The notes beneath the pieces are model-generated. The model was not told the origin of the DNA. It saw only the letters and a list, made by a program, of their open reading frames with translations, and did not search any database. DNA of 64,000 bases, from the NCBI RefSeq assembly GCF_004362865.1, contig NZ_SNYI01000003.1:434001-498000 (forward strand), given 5' to 3'. A program made the translations under genes and the position numbers. Shown in pieces: positions 54,601 through 63,426 of this stretch. The DNA comes from Zeaxanthinibacter enoshimensis. Its GTDB lineage: Bacteria; Bacteroidota; Bacteroidia; Flavobacteriales; Flavobacteriaceae. Position 1 is the first letter of the stretch. Each line of letters begins with the position of its first letter.

Positions 54601-55194
54601 CTCATCGTCTACCTGGATGCGAATGGGGAAGCCTTAGTAACCCCGGAAGACATCGATGCAGGTACTACGGATAATTGTGGAATTGCCTCCCTGGAGGTGG
54701 ACAGACAATTATTCAGTTGTGAAGACGTGGGAGAACAGCAACTTATGTTTATGGCGACAGATGCAGCTGGCAATTTTGCTGAAATAGCTGTTTCCGTAAC
54801 GGTGATCAATGATCATGAAGACCTGGATGAAGATGGTATCCCGGACAATTGCGATCCTGAAATTACAGCTCCGGACTCCTCAGCCGGGCAGGAAGACACG
54901 GTCAGTGATCCCATGGACCAGGTCAAGATCCCGGAAACCTTTACGCCTAACGGAGACGGGATCAATGATACCTGGAATATCGTAAACCTTGAGATGTACC
55001 CTACGGCAACGGTCTACGTTTACAATCGTTACGGGCAGGTGGTTTACAGTACCCGTGCTTACGCCAACGACTGGGATGGGTCATTTAAGAAAAGCGGGCG
55101 CATTCTTCCCGAAGGAGCGACCTACTATTACCAGATCGACCTGGATTCCGATGGGAAGATCGATAAAGAAGGATGGTTATTCGTAACCGAATAA
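51652..55194 (+). CDS. FG-GAP/HYR-like secreted protein with gliding-associated C-terminal domain
   Basis: A 1180-residue secreted protein. Signal peptide 1-31 (ending LLAQQ). Residues about 35-440 are seven FG-GAP-like beta-propeller repeats (FGYAVDVKADRAIIGS, FGWSVAVSEKHIMAN, FGYSIGLDGNLAVIG), an integrin-like propeller. Three beta-sandwich repeats of about 100 residues follow (starting PSGYEIDVP, PSGYLLSNL and PSGYSISSG), then four HYR-like repeats (746-1060, each with SxDNC and DxSGN-type ends), an acidic DLDEDGIPDNCD Ca2+ motif, and the type IX C-terminal domain from about 1095 (PETFTPNGDGINDTWNIVNL, YNRYGQVVYS). The porP/sprF-like gene is next, as in sprB-sprF pairs. Confidence 0.9.
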   Translation: MKSLPSSFATAILKAGVAFLLSYCSIGVLLAQQEDLQQVFPSDKNSAENFGYAVDVKADRAIIGSLRDTYDLDNQNYMTGSGAAYIYELNSEGEWVEKQKLIASDRTAGDRFSQSVAISGDYAVVSTMYRNNNKGAIYIFERNTSGVWEEKQILEAQDGVENDLFGHQIDLEGDWLVANAIWEDEDADGLNTMDRAGSAYVFHRDGDGVWRQSQKIVASDRSAYREFSRGVDLYAETLVVGAPSAGPQYKGAVYVFERNAEGVYEEQQIIAPADFPTSSNFGWSVAVSEKHIMANIMPYSDPGAVYVFEKNTDGSYTERSKLQAPVLVNDRFGYSIGLDGNLAVIGAYRDSYDIENGNFLQEAGSAYLYEQDQEGNWTLKRKLVAPQRGTYWNYGEAVALSGNEVLVGSARVSISAWPDPAYVDRIGSGYFYRLDRVAPSGYEIDVPADITDENVSSYSFSFAGGEIGSNYYVEFRHSASGAIKTFSGTVENNPQEAGDFDLTDLPDGALELELYLVDSSGNQGELKTSALQKSTTPSGYLLSNLTNPVLAGNSTAVHFAVDMAEPGTTFNYVFTDTAGNEISGSGNVPGVYFEVDGIDLSTLADGLLELTFTLTDGEGLTGAAEIATSLKDTQPPSGYSISSGIEFINSANVAGFVFNWNDAEIGSSWGYSIRHTSEDGELTGSGQVIQQNEASGPLDLSQLPDGEIIISFWLTDPHGQQGDTVALTVFKDTTAPLINCREVVLSLDANGNASIEAAMFDDGSTDESGISTMEINMEPILDCSYKGTHEIELTVWDNYMNSSSCTTSLTVQDDMAPLLEVRNIEATLDAMGEVKIQAADLVLSSVDNCSDLTIALNRNTFSCADLGSREVLITATDASGNSSSLPATVEVVDTSAPVIMVSDLTLELREEGTVSLAAEQLGAGSTDNCGIVSFTASQEIFSCEDLGITQVILTVSDSAGNRSTATAQVTVIDTMAPDIVGRDLIVYLDANGEALVTPEDIDAGTTDNCGIASLEVDRQLFSCEDVGEQQLMFMATDAAGNFAEIAVSVTVINDHEDLDEDGIPDNCDPEITAPDSSAGQEDTVSDPMDQVKIPETFTPNGDGINDTWNIVNLEMYPTATVYVYNRYGQVVYSTRAYANDWDGSFKKSGRILPEGATYYYQIDLDSDGKIDKEGWLFVTE

Positions 55195-55230
55195 TAACAA
55201 AATATTACAGTATTACCCTTGAGACCAATT

Positions 55231-56187
55231 ATGTCATCAATAATCCAGAACATGAAGTGTGTAAAAAAATCAAAAGCCCTGCTCCTCCTATTTATAGGCT
55301 TGGTATCCATGGTAGCCAGTGGGCAACAGGATCCAAATTTTAATCTCTACCGGTACCACATGAATGTGATCAACCCCGCCTACGCAGGAGCCCAGGGAGA
55401 GACTTTCCTGGCCAGTAGTATACGACGGCAGTGGACCAATATCCAGGATGCTCCCGAAACCCAGATCGTTTCCTTCGGGACCCCGGTTGCCAATCGTTTA
55501 GGATTAGGGGTTTCTATGATCAATGAAAGTTCCTTCGTGGAAAAACAAACCTTTGCAACAGTGGATGCTTCATACGAACTTCCCTTCTCAGCTGGTTCTA
55601 CCTTGTACCTGGGTTTAAAGGCCGGGGGTAATTTTTACAGTGTAAACGCCAGTGGACTTGAGACTTATAATATTAATTCGGATCCCTCCCTCCAGGATAT
55701 CAGTAACTTTTCCCCGAATATCGGGGTGGGGGCTTACTGGGCCGCTGAAGGATATTACATTTCACTTTCTGCACCAAGGCTGCTGAGCAGTGAAAAAGTA
55801 AAGGCCGAGGACGGGATGGCATCCACAGTAACAGACAGGCCTCATCTCTATCTCAGTGGTGGGTATGATATTGACCTTTCGGGCGAATGGACCTTAGAAC
55901 CATCAACCCTTCTGCGCTACGTTTCGGGAGCGCCGGCTTCTCTCGAATTAACAGCTATGACAGATTATAAGCAGATCCTGAAGTTCGGACTCAGCTACCG
56001 CACGGATAAAGCTATGGCGGGCCTGGTCAAACTTAATCTCTGGAACCAGTTCGATCTCGGTTATGCCTATGAAACCCAGTTCGGTAAACAGGTTATCGCC
56101 AATGCGGGAAACACCCATGAATTGTTCCTTCGCTACCGCTTTAATACCGCCCTGGTACGCACTATTGCTGATGCCTCGGAAGATTGA
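55231..56187 (+). CDS. PorP/SprF-family type IX secretion outer-membrane protein
   Basis: About 319 residues from the ATG at 55231; the ATG at 55252 gives an even more typical signal peptide (MKCVKKSKALLLLFIGLVSM) and cannot be excluded. The mature part begins QQDPNFNLYRYHMNVINPAYAG-like, the PorP/SprF signature, followed by the barrel (SSIRRQWTNIQDAPETQIVS, GVSMINESSFVEKQTFATVD, FGLSYRTDKAMAGLVKLNLW). SprF-like proteins are needed for surface display of their neighbouring SprB-like cargo, so it probably serves the FG-GAP protein 36 bp upstream. Confidence 0.93.
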   Translation: MSSIIQNMKCVKKSKALLLLFIGLVSMVASGQQDPNFNLYRYHMNVINPAYAGAQGETFLASSIRRQWTNIQDAPETQIVSFGTPVANRLGLGVSMINESSFVEKQTFATVDASYELPFSAGSTLYLGLKAGGNFYSVNASGLETYNINSDPSLQDISNFSPNIGVGAYWAAEGYYISLSAPRLLSSEKVKAEDGMASTVTDRPHLYLSGGYDIDLSGEWTLEPSTLLRYVSGAPASLELTAMTDYKQILKFGLSYRTDKAMAGLVKLNLWNQFDLGYAYETQFGKQVIANAGNTHELFLRYRFNTALVRTIADASED

Positions 56188-56238
56188 ACCGGTAGGTTAA
56201 AGCAGAAATTCAGGTTAGTATTACTTGTGCTAAACAAG

Positions 56239-56270
56239 AACGGGAACTATAAAAGTTCCCGTTTTTTTTT
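56239..56270. terminator. Intrinsic terminator between porP/sprF-like gene and catalase
   Basis: AACGGGAACT, loop ATAAA, AGTTCCCGTT, then nine T. The T run favours the plus strand, ending the adhesin operon; the converging catalase gene may use it weakly. Confidence 0.87.
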
Positions 56271-56320
56271 GATACCACAGGTTCAGGGAAGCCCTTACTG
56301 CCTGTATGGATCGGTTCTTA

Positions 56321-58450
56321 TCAGACCGCAACAGCCTTCGCAACTTCCATCCGGTCCCAGTTCCTGTGCTGAGCAATGGCATCGCAGAACTTATCGTTAT
56401 CCGCATCGATAAACAATGCCTTGTCTTTTTTGTGATCTTTAGCAAAGGTTTCATCCAGCAGTTGTTTTCCTTCACCGGACACGGCAATGGCTTTGCAATG
56501 TTTAAAAGCCTCGTTCACAAACTTTAGGAATTTCTTCTCTTTCAGCAGCGCCTTTGCAGAAGCTGCGCCGCCGGGAATATAAACTGCATCGAACAAGACA
56601 CTTTCCGTGGTGGCAATGGCAGCATCGACAGCGAATTTATTTCCTTTATCCGATTTTATACTACCACCGTGGGGAGCCACAACCTGTACGACTGCCTTCC
56701 TTTTTTCAAGGGTATTTTTCATCTCGCTGAATTGTTCTTCGGAAAAACCTTCTGCTGCCAAAAAGGCAATTTGCCTGGTTGCGATACTATCAAACCGGGT
56801 ATTTGCCTGGCTCAGGGCGGAGGATTTATCCAGGTAATTCTTAGCCGGTCCGGGTTGAAAATCTTCCGGGTTGCTGTCTGCACCAATAGCCTGGTTTACG
56901 GGTTGTTCTATCTTACCCGGAATCTCCATCCCCAGGTTCCCTGCCACCTTCCTGGCCAAATCCTTGTTTATCTGTTGGATAAGCCACAACATTCTTTCTT
57001 TTATATGGTCGTGCATACATTTCCCCAATTCAAAGGAATACGCATCCGCTACATGCTCCTGCTCCCAAGGAGCCAGGCTGCGGTAGAACAATGCAGGTTG
57101 GGAGAAATGGTCGCTGAAACTTTTGCTTCTAGTCCGTATTTTCTTTGCGTCAATTCGCTCTTCATAGGAATGGAAAGCTCCTTCAGCTATTTTAGACAAA
57201 TGGGGGCAACCCCCGCCCAGGGTATTGGGGAAGTACGCGGTCTGTCCCTTTGGGATCTGGGTTTGCATGTGTCCGTCTCGCTGGTTATGGAAAGTCGGGG
57301 TCACGGGTTGGTTGATAGGGATCTGGTGAAAGTTAGGACTGCCCAGCCTGGAAAGCTGTGTATCCCGGTAAGAAAAAAGTCTTCCCTGTAACAAAGGGTC
57401 GTTGGTAAAGTCGATTCCCGGTACTATGTTTCCGGGCAGGAAGGCCACCTGTTCGGTTTCGGCAAAAAAGTTCTCAGGGTTCCGGTTGAGGGTCATTTTC
57501 CCTATGATCTTGACAGGTACCATTTCTTCCGGCACAAGCTTCGTCGGATCCAACAGGTCAAATTCAAAAGAGTGTTCATCTTTTTCCGGGATTATCTGCA
57601 TCCCCAGTTCCCATTCAGGGTATTGTCCGGATTCAATAGCATCCCAGAGATCTCGCCTGTGGAAATCCGGGTCTGCGCCATTGATGCGTACCGCTTCATC
57701 CCAGGTGACCGAGTGAACGCCTAACACAGGTTTCCAATGGAATTTTACAAAATGAGCTTCCCCCTTATCGTTGATAAGGCGATAGGTGTGGATCCCAAAC
57801 CCTTCCATCATCCGCAAACTCCTGGGGATCGCCCTGTCACTCATTACCCAGATATGGTTGTGCAGTGTTTCGGTAGTCAGGGAAATAAAGTCGTAAAAGG
57901 TGTCATGGGCCGATGCTGCCTGCGGGATCTCCTTATTGGGTTCCGGCTTTACAGAATGGATGAGGTCCGGGAATTTCATGGCGTCTTGTATAAAGAAAAT
58001 CGGCATATTGTTCCCGACGAGATCCCAGGTGCCTTCCTCCGTATAGAATTTGACGGCGAACCCACGGACATCACGAGCCAGGTCCGGGGAACCTTTAGAT
58101 CCCGCAACAGTGGAAAACCGGACAAAGACCGGGGTCTTTCGTTTGGTATCGGTAAAAATACCGGCCTTGGAAAATTCGGCAATACTGTCATGCAATTCAA
58201 AATAACCATGCGCCCCACTTCCCCGGGCATGTACGATCCGTTCCGGGATCCTTTCGTGGTCAAAACTGGTGATCTTCTCACGGAGCAGAAAATCTTCAAG
58301 CAAGGTAGAACCTCTTGGGCCTGCTTTAAGGGAATTATTGGTATCGTTCACCTTAACCCCCTGACGGGTGGTGAGGGCCTTGCCTTCAGGATCGACCATA
58401 TTCTTTTGTAACTGCTCTATTTTTTGAGTGTTAGATTCTTTCTTAGCCAT
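56321..58450 (-). CDS. katE: Large-subunit monofunctional catalase with DJ-1/GATase-like C-terminal domain
   Basis: A 709-residue clade-2 catalase of the HPII type. RIPERIVHARGSGAHGYFEL holds the catalytic His74; DLVGNNMPIFFIQDAMKFPD carries the haem-pocket Asn and Phe; RLFSYRDTQLSRLG gives the proximal haem Tyr. After about residue 560 comes a DJ-1/class I amidotransferase-like domain (IAFLAAEGFSEEQFSEMKN, VDAAIATTESVLFDAVYIPG), which has no known activity in this clade. It breaks hydrogen peroxide to water and oxygen. The ATG at 58450 begins a Lys-rich soluble N-terminus; no signal peptide. Unaccompanied on its strand. Confidence 0.95.
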   Translation of the reverse strand: MAKKESNTQKIEQLQKNMVDPEGKALTTRQGVKVNDTNNSLKAGPRGSTLLEDFLLREKITSFDHERIPERIVHARGSGAHGYFELHDSIAEFSKAGIFTDTKRKTPVFVRFSTVAGSKGSPDLARDVRGFAVKFYTEEGTWDLVGNNMPIFFIQDAMKFPDLIHSVKPEPNKEIPQAASAHDTFYDFISLTTETLHNHIWVMSDRAIPRSLRMMEGFGIHTYRLINDKGEAHFVKFHWKPVLGVHSVTWDEAVRINGADPDFHRRDLWDAIESGQYPEWELGMQIIPEKDEHSFEFDLLDPTKLVPEEMVPVKIIGKMTLNRNPENFFAETEQVAFLPGNIVPGIDFTNDPLLQGRLFSYRDTQLSRLGSPNFHQIPINQPVTPTFHNQRDGHMQTQIPKGQTAYFPNTLGGGCPHLSKIAEGAFHSYEERIDAKKIRTRSKSFSDHFSQPALFYRSLAPWEQEHVADAYSFELGKCMHDHIKERMLWLIQQINKDLARKVAGNLGMEIPGKIEQPVNQAIGADSNPEDFQPGPAKNYLDKSSALSQANTRFDSIATRQIAFLAAEGFSEEQFSEMKNTLEKRKAVVQVVAPHGGSIKSDKGNKFAVDAAIATTESVLFDAVYIPGGAASAKALLKEKKFLKFVNEAFKHCKAIAVSGEGKQLLDETFAKDHKKDKALFIDADNDKFCDAIAQHRNWDRMEVAKAVAV

Positions 58451-58702
58451 AATCGTTGTTTTTATGTTCAGCTCTAGGTGTGGTTAAATTAGCTGATAGA
58501 AGATCGTGGAGAAGGCTCTATTCGATAATATAATAGCTTTAAGAGCAGCAAAGTAGAAGCAAAATTACTTGTCGGTGATAACCGGGTTATTCCCGTCTGC
58601 TGAAATAGTCAGATATAAATTGAATAGCGTTAATCTTTAGGGTGTCTGGTAACATGTTTATCCCGTGCCTGTTCTAATATTGTATAACGATACCTGGAGA
58701 TC

Positions 58703-59452
58703 ATGATAGTGAATCATCTTTTGGAAGGCTGGGAAGTTATCTCTCACTATACCCATGGCTTATTAGCCGGCAAAATAGCTATGCAGGTAAAGCCTTCATT
58801 CAGACCTGCCTATTGGGAAGATGTGCTTACGGCTATCATTGAGCATGACGATTACCTGTTAGATTTTGATAAAAAGAATTACCTCACAGATATCGGCACC
58901 CCCATGGATTTCACCCAGGATAAACGATCTGATTCGGATGCCCTGGCCCATGCTGAACTTGTAATTGAAAATGCAGCCCAGAAATCACAAATGGTGGCAT
59001 TGCTGATCGGGGCTCATCTCGAATTCCTTTATGGTGATAAAATAGCCGCACACAAAGGCTTTAAGAGCTTTTTCAATATGGTATTGACCGAGAGAAAGAA
59101 ACAATTGAAATTATACGGTTGGAGCAAAGATAACCTCGAGGAGGCCTATGGGCTAATGCGATTTTGTGACCGCGCTTCCCTGATCCTCTGCCAGCGTCAG
59201 CTGCCTGCCCGGGACCGGAAACTGGAGATCAATAAAGGACTGGAACATCACCGCTATTTTATTCATGGCGAACCCGGGAAGGTGAGTATTGAACCCTGGC
59301 CTTTCCAGGAATCCAGGTTTGAATTGCACTATGAGACCAGGCTCCTTCAAAAGGCATCTTTCAGATCTAACAAACAGTTAGCCAAAGCGGTAGAAAAAGC
59401 TCCGATCAAATTGGAGTCTGTGGTTTTTGAAGGGGTTGATAAGCAGGGCTGA
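58703..59452 (+). CDS. DUF3891 family protein
   Basis: A 249-residue soluble protein with the DUF3891 pattern: MIVNHLLEGWEVISHYTHGL (His near 16-18), AIIEHDDYLLDF, then HAELVIENAAQKSQMVALLI and LMRFCDRASLILCQRQLPAR. Conserved His/Asp residues in a helical fold suggest a metal site, in the manner of HD-type proteins, but no activity is known. The next gene, an FAD/NAD(P)-binding protein, starts 16 bp later, so the two are probably cotranscribed. Confidence 0.82.
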   Translation: MIVNHLLEGWEVISHYTHGLLAGKIAMQVKPSFRPAYWEDVLTAIIEHDDYLLDFDKKNYLTDIGTPMDFTQDKRSDSDALAHAELVIENAAQKSQMVALLIGAHLEFLYGDKIAAHKGFKSFFNMVLTERKKQLKLYGWSKDNLEEAYGLMRFCDRASLILCQRQLPARDRKLEINKGLEHHRYFIHGEPGKVSIEPWPFQESRFELHYETRLLQKASFRSNKQLAKAVEKAPIKLESVVFEGVDKQG

Positions 59453-59468
59453 TCCTAATTTTCCAAAT

Positions 59469-61289
59469 ATGAGTAGATCCATTAAAGTAGGTGTTATCGG
59501 CAGTGGTGCCACTGCCTTATTTTTCCTGAAACACGTTTCGGATCAGCTGGAGGTATTCAGGGATACTCTCCTTGAAGTCACTATTTTTGAAAAGGAGGAC
59601 AAGATGGCCATGGGGATGCCCTACAGCCCCAGGACCACGGATATCTATAACCTTGCCAATATTTCTTCAGATGAAATTCCTGAACTTCCTGAAACCTTTG
59701 GTAACTGGCTCAGGAAGCAGGACAATGAAACGCTTAAAGCCCTGAATATAAAGGACAGGGACATCGATGACTCCGAAGTATACAGCCGGGTGGCCCTCGG
59801 GCATTACCTGCACGCCCAGTATAATAGCCTGGTGAATAGACTGGAATCCCGGGGTGTTGCTGTCAGGGAACTGAACAATACCAAGGTGGCAGATGTGGTT
59901 TATGACAAGCCCAGCACCCCGGTAAAGGTCATTGATGAGCGGGGGGAGAAGTATGATTTTTCCAAAGTGGTCATAGCTACGGGTCATGCATGGATCGAAG
60001 GAGATCAACCCGACAATGGTTATTATGCCTCCCCATGGCCCATCCAGAAACTGTTCCCCCCTGAGGGATCCTTTCACAATTTTACCATCGGTACCCTGGG
60101 GGCCTCTTTGAGCGCATTTGACGTGGTCACTTCCCTCGCTCACCGGCACGGTTCCTTTACAGAAAATAATGGAGAGCTCAAATTCACCCTTGTTGAAGGA
60201 GCGGCGGATTTCAGGATCCAAATGCATTCTGCAGAAGGTTGGTTGCCCCATTTGCAATATCTCCAGGAAGAACCTATGCGGGAGATATACCGGCATACGG
60301 ACCGCGAAAAATTGCTGTCGCTCAGGGATGAGGATGGATTTATCAGGCTTGAAACCTATTTCCGGGAGATCTGTAAGCCCGCCCTGAGGGAAGCATTCCG
60401 GAAAGACCAGAAGACCACGGATATCGATATCCTGGATCAACCGGGGTTCGGGATAGAGGACTTTGTAGACCTGATGTCAGGGGAACATGAATATCAGGAG
60501 GCCTTTGAAGGGATGAAACATGAGCTGGCACAGGCCGAAAGATCATTTGCAAACGATCAGCCGGCGCACTGGAAAGAAACTTTGGATGACCTGATGTACA
60601 GCCTTAATTTCCATGCAGAGATGTTGCCGGCAGAAGATCATATCTTATTACATAAGAAGATCATGCCTTTCCTGTTGAATGTAATATCCGCCTTGCCATT
60701 ATCCTCCGCAAGAATATTACTGGCATTGTATAAAGCCGGGTGTATCGAGTTGGTGACCGGGAAAGTGGAAATTCCCGGGGATTGCGGTAAGGGAGATAAG
60801 ACCAAAGTTATTGTAGAGAAGGAGAACGGGGGGCAAGAGGAAATAACGTACCCGCTGTTTATCAATTGCGCCGGGCAGGATCTCGTAGAACTGGAAGAGT
60901 TTCCTTTCCGAGCCCTTGCGGAAGCAGGGCATGTAAGAAAGGCCAGGGCCAGGTTTAAAGAGTATTCAGAGACCCACCATAAAGGAGACGAATCGTTAAG
61001 CGGGAACATTTTCAGGGAAGGAGAGGAGCAGCACTATTATATAGGGGGTATCGATATCGATCCGTCTTACCGCGTGATAAACGTAAAAGGAGAAGTGGTC
61101 GATGCCATTTGTGATATCGCTTTTTCACACGCACTGGGTGTACGACCTTATTCCTATGGCCTGCAGGCATGTAATGCTACCAGCAAGATAATGGTTGCCA
61201 ATTGGCTTGATCAGATGCAAAGTGAACATTCAGGCGCCGGGGGGAACAGCCAGATCACCGAGCTTTACGACGAGACAGAAAAGCTGTAA
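59469..61289 (+). CDS. FAD/NAD(P)-binding oxidoreductase family protein
   Basis: About 606 residues from the ATG at 59469; an upstream ATG at 59427 lies inside the DUF3891 gene. The Rossmann motif KVGVIGSGATALFFLKHV opens it, IFEKEDKMAMGMPYSP follows the second strand, and FSKVVIATGHAWIEG and NFTIGTLGASLSAFDVVTSL form the second nucleotide site. This matches the FAD-NAD(P)-binding family (NAD_binding_9) of uncharacterised large flavoproteins. C-terminal FINCAGQDLVELEEFPFRAL and HALGVRPYSYGLQACNATSK are family-like. Substrate unknown. Paired with the DUF3891 gene. Confidence 0.86.
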   Translation: MSRSIKVGVIGSGATALFFLKHVSDQLEVFRDTLLEVTIFEKEDKMAMGMPYSPRTTDIYNLANISSDEIPELPETFGNWLRKQDNETLKALNIKDRDIDDSEVYSRVALGHYLHAQYNSLVNRLESRGVAVRELNNTKVADVVYDKPSTPVKVIDERGEKYDFSKVVIATGHAWIEGDQPDNGYYASPWPIQKLFPPEGSFHNFTIGTLGASLSAFDVVTSLAHRHGSFTENNGELKFTLVEGAADFRIQMHSAEGWLPHLQYLQEEPMREIYRHTDREKLLSLRDEDGFIRLETYFREICKPALREAFRKDQKTTDIDILDQPGFGIEDFVDLMSGEHEYQEAFEGMKHELAQAERSFANDQPAHWKETLDDLMYSLNFHAEMLPAEDHILLHKKIMPFLLNVISALPLSSARILLALYKAGCIELVTGKVEIPGDCGKGDKTKVIVEKENGGQEEITYPLFINCAGQDLVELEEFPFRALAEAGHVRKARARFKEYSETHHKGDESLSGNIFREGEEQHYYIGGIDIDPSYRVINVKGEVVDAICDIAFSHALGVRPYSYGLQACNATSKIMVANWLDQMQSEHSGAGGNSQITELYDETEKL

Positions 61290-61327
61290 TCGATCCTCTT
61301 CACTTTTTATCTCGTCAGGGCAGGAAA

Positions 61328-61792
61328 CTATATAACCCGGATCAGTGGTTCATGTTTAACAGGGAAATTGCATGAATTGGCAATAAAACAAAATTTATGA
61401 GCCTTTTTATGCAATTCTAAAGCCTTGTCCTTCATACTGCTCTTTGCGACGACCACTTCAGGTTTCAGAATTACTTCTGTAAAATGCCCGCTGCCGCTTT
61501 CATCCACGGTCAGCGTCCCTGCAGCCTGGTCACCATACTCCAATACAATGATATTTGCTTCAGCACAAAAATGCAGGTACCAGAGCATATGACAGGAGGA
61601 AAGGGAAGCCAGGAAGAGCTCTTCCGGGTTGTATCTCGTCGCGTCGCCTCGGAATGCAGGGTCCGAGGATCCGAGCAGCACCGGCTTTCCCTGGGCTTTG
61701 ATGCTGTGATCCCTTTCATAAGCGGTATAAGCACTGGTACCTGTACCAGAATTCCCGGTCCAGGATATCGTTACATGGTAATGATGATTCAT
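61328..61792 (-). CDS. OsmC/Ohr-family protein
   Basis: A 154-residue thiol peroxidase-like protein. The first conserved Cys is in LSSCHMLWYLHFCAEA and the second in HKFCFIANSCNFPVKHEP, giving the redox pair that reduces organic hydroperoxides in this family; the Arg partner is probably in the FRGDATRYNPEELF stretch. It sits beside the permease gene on the same strand and in a neighbourhood with catalase and trxB, consistent with peroxide defence. Confidence 0.9.
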   Translation of the reverse strand: MNHHYHVTISWTGNSGTGTSAYTAYERDHSIKAQGKPVLLGSSDPAFRGDATRYNPEELFLASLSSCHMLWYLHFCAEANIIVLEYGDQAAGTLTVDESGSGHFTEVILKPEVVVAKSSMKDKALELHKKAHKFCFIANSCNFPVKHEPLIRVI

Positions 61793-61804
61793 GAGCTCAC
61801 TGTA

Positions 61805-63142
61805 CTAAAAGATAAAGGTTGCGGTAAAGATGAGCAGGGCTGCGAAACACCCTACGAGGAATGTTCCGAGGGTATAGGTCTTGTAACCGGTCTTTATATC
61901 GATTCCCGAAAACTGTGTCAGGATCCAGAACCCGCTGTCATTGGCGTGAGAGACCACCATGGCCCCGGCACCGATGGCGGATACGATCAGGGCCTTATCC
62001 AGGTCTGTTTCAATACCCATGGTCTGCAACAGGGGAGCCACGATAGAGGCGGTGGTGATCAGGGCAACGGTCGAAGAACCCTGTGCTGTTTTTATAGCCG
62101 CACAGAGCAGGAAAGGTAACCAGATGCCCAGGTTAGCACTGGCCAGGGTATCGGCCAGGATGGCGGCAATACCGCTGTTCTGCAAAATGGTTCCGAATAT
62201 CCCACCGGCCCCTGTGATCAGGATGATATTAGAAGCATCCCCCAGGGATTTCCCAACCCAGCCGGTAGTAGAAAGAATTTCATTATCCCATTTCCGGGGA
62301 AGTGTAAACGCGAGGAACATTCCAATGATCAGTGCGATAACAGGTGACCCGACAAAGGAAACCAGTTGAACCCATCCCGCTTCTGGATCGGTCTTCCCGT
62401 AATTGAAGTCGACCAGCGATTTCCCGACTATCAGGATAATGGGGATCAGGATTGGCAGGAAGGAGCGAAAAGCGGAGGGTGCGGTTTTCATTTTATCCCG
62501 GATGAATTCTTCGGTGATATCCGGGTTAGGATCTATATAGTGTTTAGAAGCTATTTTCTTGCAGTAGATAATGGCAGGGATCAGGGACAGGATCCCTACA
62601 ACCAGGCCGACCAGCATGACCAGTCCCACATCAGCGTCAAGAATACCTGCTGCAGCGATAGGACCGGGGGTGGGGGGAACCAGGACGTGGGTGATCATTA
62701 ACCCAAGCATCAGGGCCACGGCAGTACCGACAATAGAAAGCCCGGCTTTTTTGGAAAGGCTTTTATTCAATGGATTCAGAATGATGAAACCGCTGTCTGC
62801 GAATACAGGGATAGACACTATAAACCCGACAATACCCATGGCTTCGTGCACTCTTTTTGCACCAATAAGCTTCAGAACTTTCTCCGCAAGTTTAAATGCA
62901 CCCCCGGAATGCTCCAGGAATGCTCCGATGATAACTCCCAGGATAATGACAACCCCGATCTTCCCCAGGGTAATACCAAAACCATCATTGATAGATTGAA
63001 CAATGGTATCCAGGTTCATTCCTGAGAACAGGGCGAAGAACAGGGCAGCCCCCAACAGGGCTAAAAAGGGATGTACGTTGAGTTTTGCGGTCAGTACGAT
63101 AATCAGGATCACACTGAGCAATAACAGGAGTATCGGGATCAT
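61805..63142 (-). CDS. Gluconate:H+ symporter, GntP family
   Basis: About 445 residues from the ATG at 63142, where the first membrane segment starts (MIPILLLLLSVILIIVLTAK); a longer start at 63184 adds 14 polar residues. About 12 hydrophobic segments with GntP-family stretches: VIILGVIIGAFLEHSGGAFK, VFADSGFIILNPLNKSLSKK, VPPTPGPIAAAGI and AAIKTAQGSSTVALITTASI, and a C-terminal SHANDSGFWILTQFSGIDIK. It imports gluconate or a related sugar acid with protons; the exact substrate cannot be told, and no gluconate kinase is nearby. The PQQ sugar dehydrogenase of this window could supply sugar acids, a loose inference. Confidence 0.92.
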   Translation of the reverse strand: MIPILLLLLSVILIIVLTAKLNVHPFLALLGAALFFALFSGMNLDTIVQSINDGFGITLGKIGVVIILGVIIGAFLEHSGGAFKLAEKVLKLIGAKRVHEAMGIVGFIVSIPVFADSGFIILNPLNKSLSKKAGLSIVGTAVALMLGLMITHVLVPPTPGPIAAAGILDADVGLVMLVGLVVGILSLIPAIIYCKKIASKHYIDPNPDITEEFIRDKMKTAPSAFRSFLPILIPIILIVGKSLVDFNYGKTDPEAGWVQLVSFVGSPVIALIIGMFLAFTLPRKWDNEILSTTGWVGKSLGDASNIILITGAGGIFGTILQNSGIAAILADTLASANLGIWLPFLLCAAIKTAQGSSTVALITTASIVAPLLQTMGIETDLDKALIVSAIGAGAMVVSHANDSGFWILTQFSGIDIKTGYKTYTLGTFLVGCFAALLIFTATFIF

Positions 63143-63355
63143 GTGGTTGGTTTTATGGTTAAGTACCCCTGGGTTCCGGGTCATTTAAGGTATTCAAGGT
63201 ATTATCTTTGCTGCAGTTCACAAAACAACTCACCTTATTAATTGTAATTATGAATTATAAAGGTTTAAAAATGTAGTGATTAGGGAGATGTTGAACGTAC
63301 GTTTAAGGAGTTAATTCCTCCATGGATTCCATTATAGAACTATCATAACTTTTGA

Positions 63356-63363
63356 TATCTTTG
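63356..63363 (+). promoter_or_regulatory. Candidate -7 element of trxB
   Basis: TATCTTTG matches TAnnTTTG and would give a leader of about 57 bp. No TTTG was found at the usual distance upstream. Confidence 0.4.
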
Positions 63364-63426
63364 GCCCCGTGCTTCATAGAGAAAGCCTTAATTTTACGAT
63401 CTATTAATAAAGAGAAGAACTGGATC

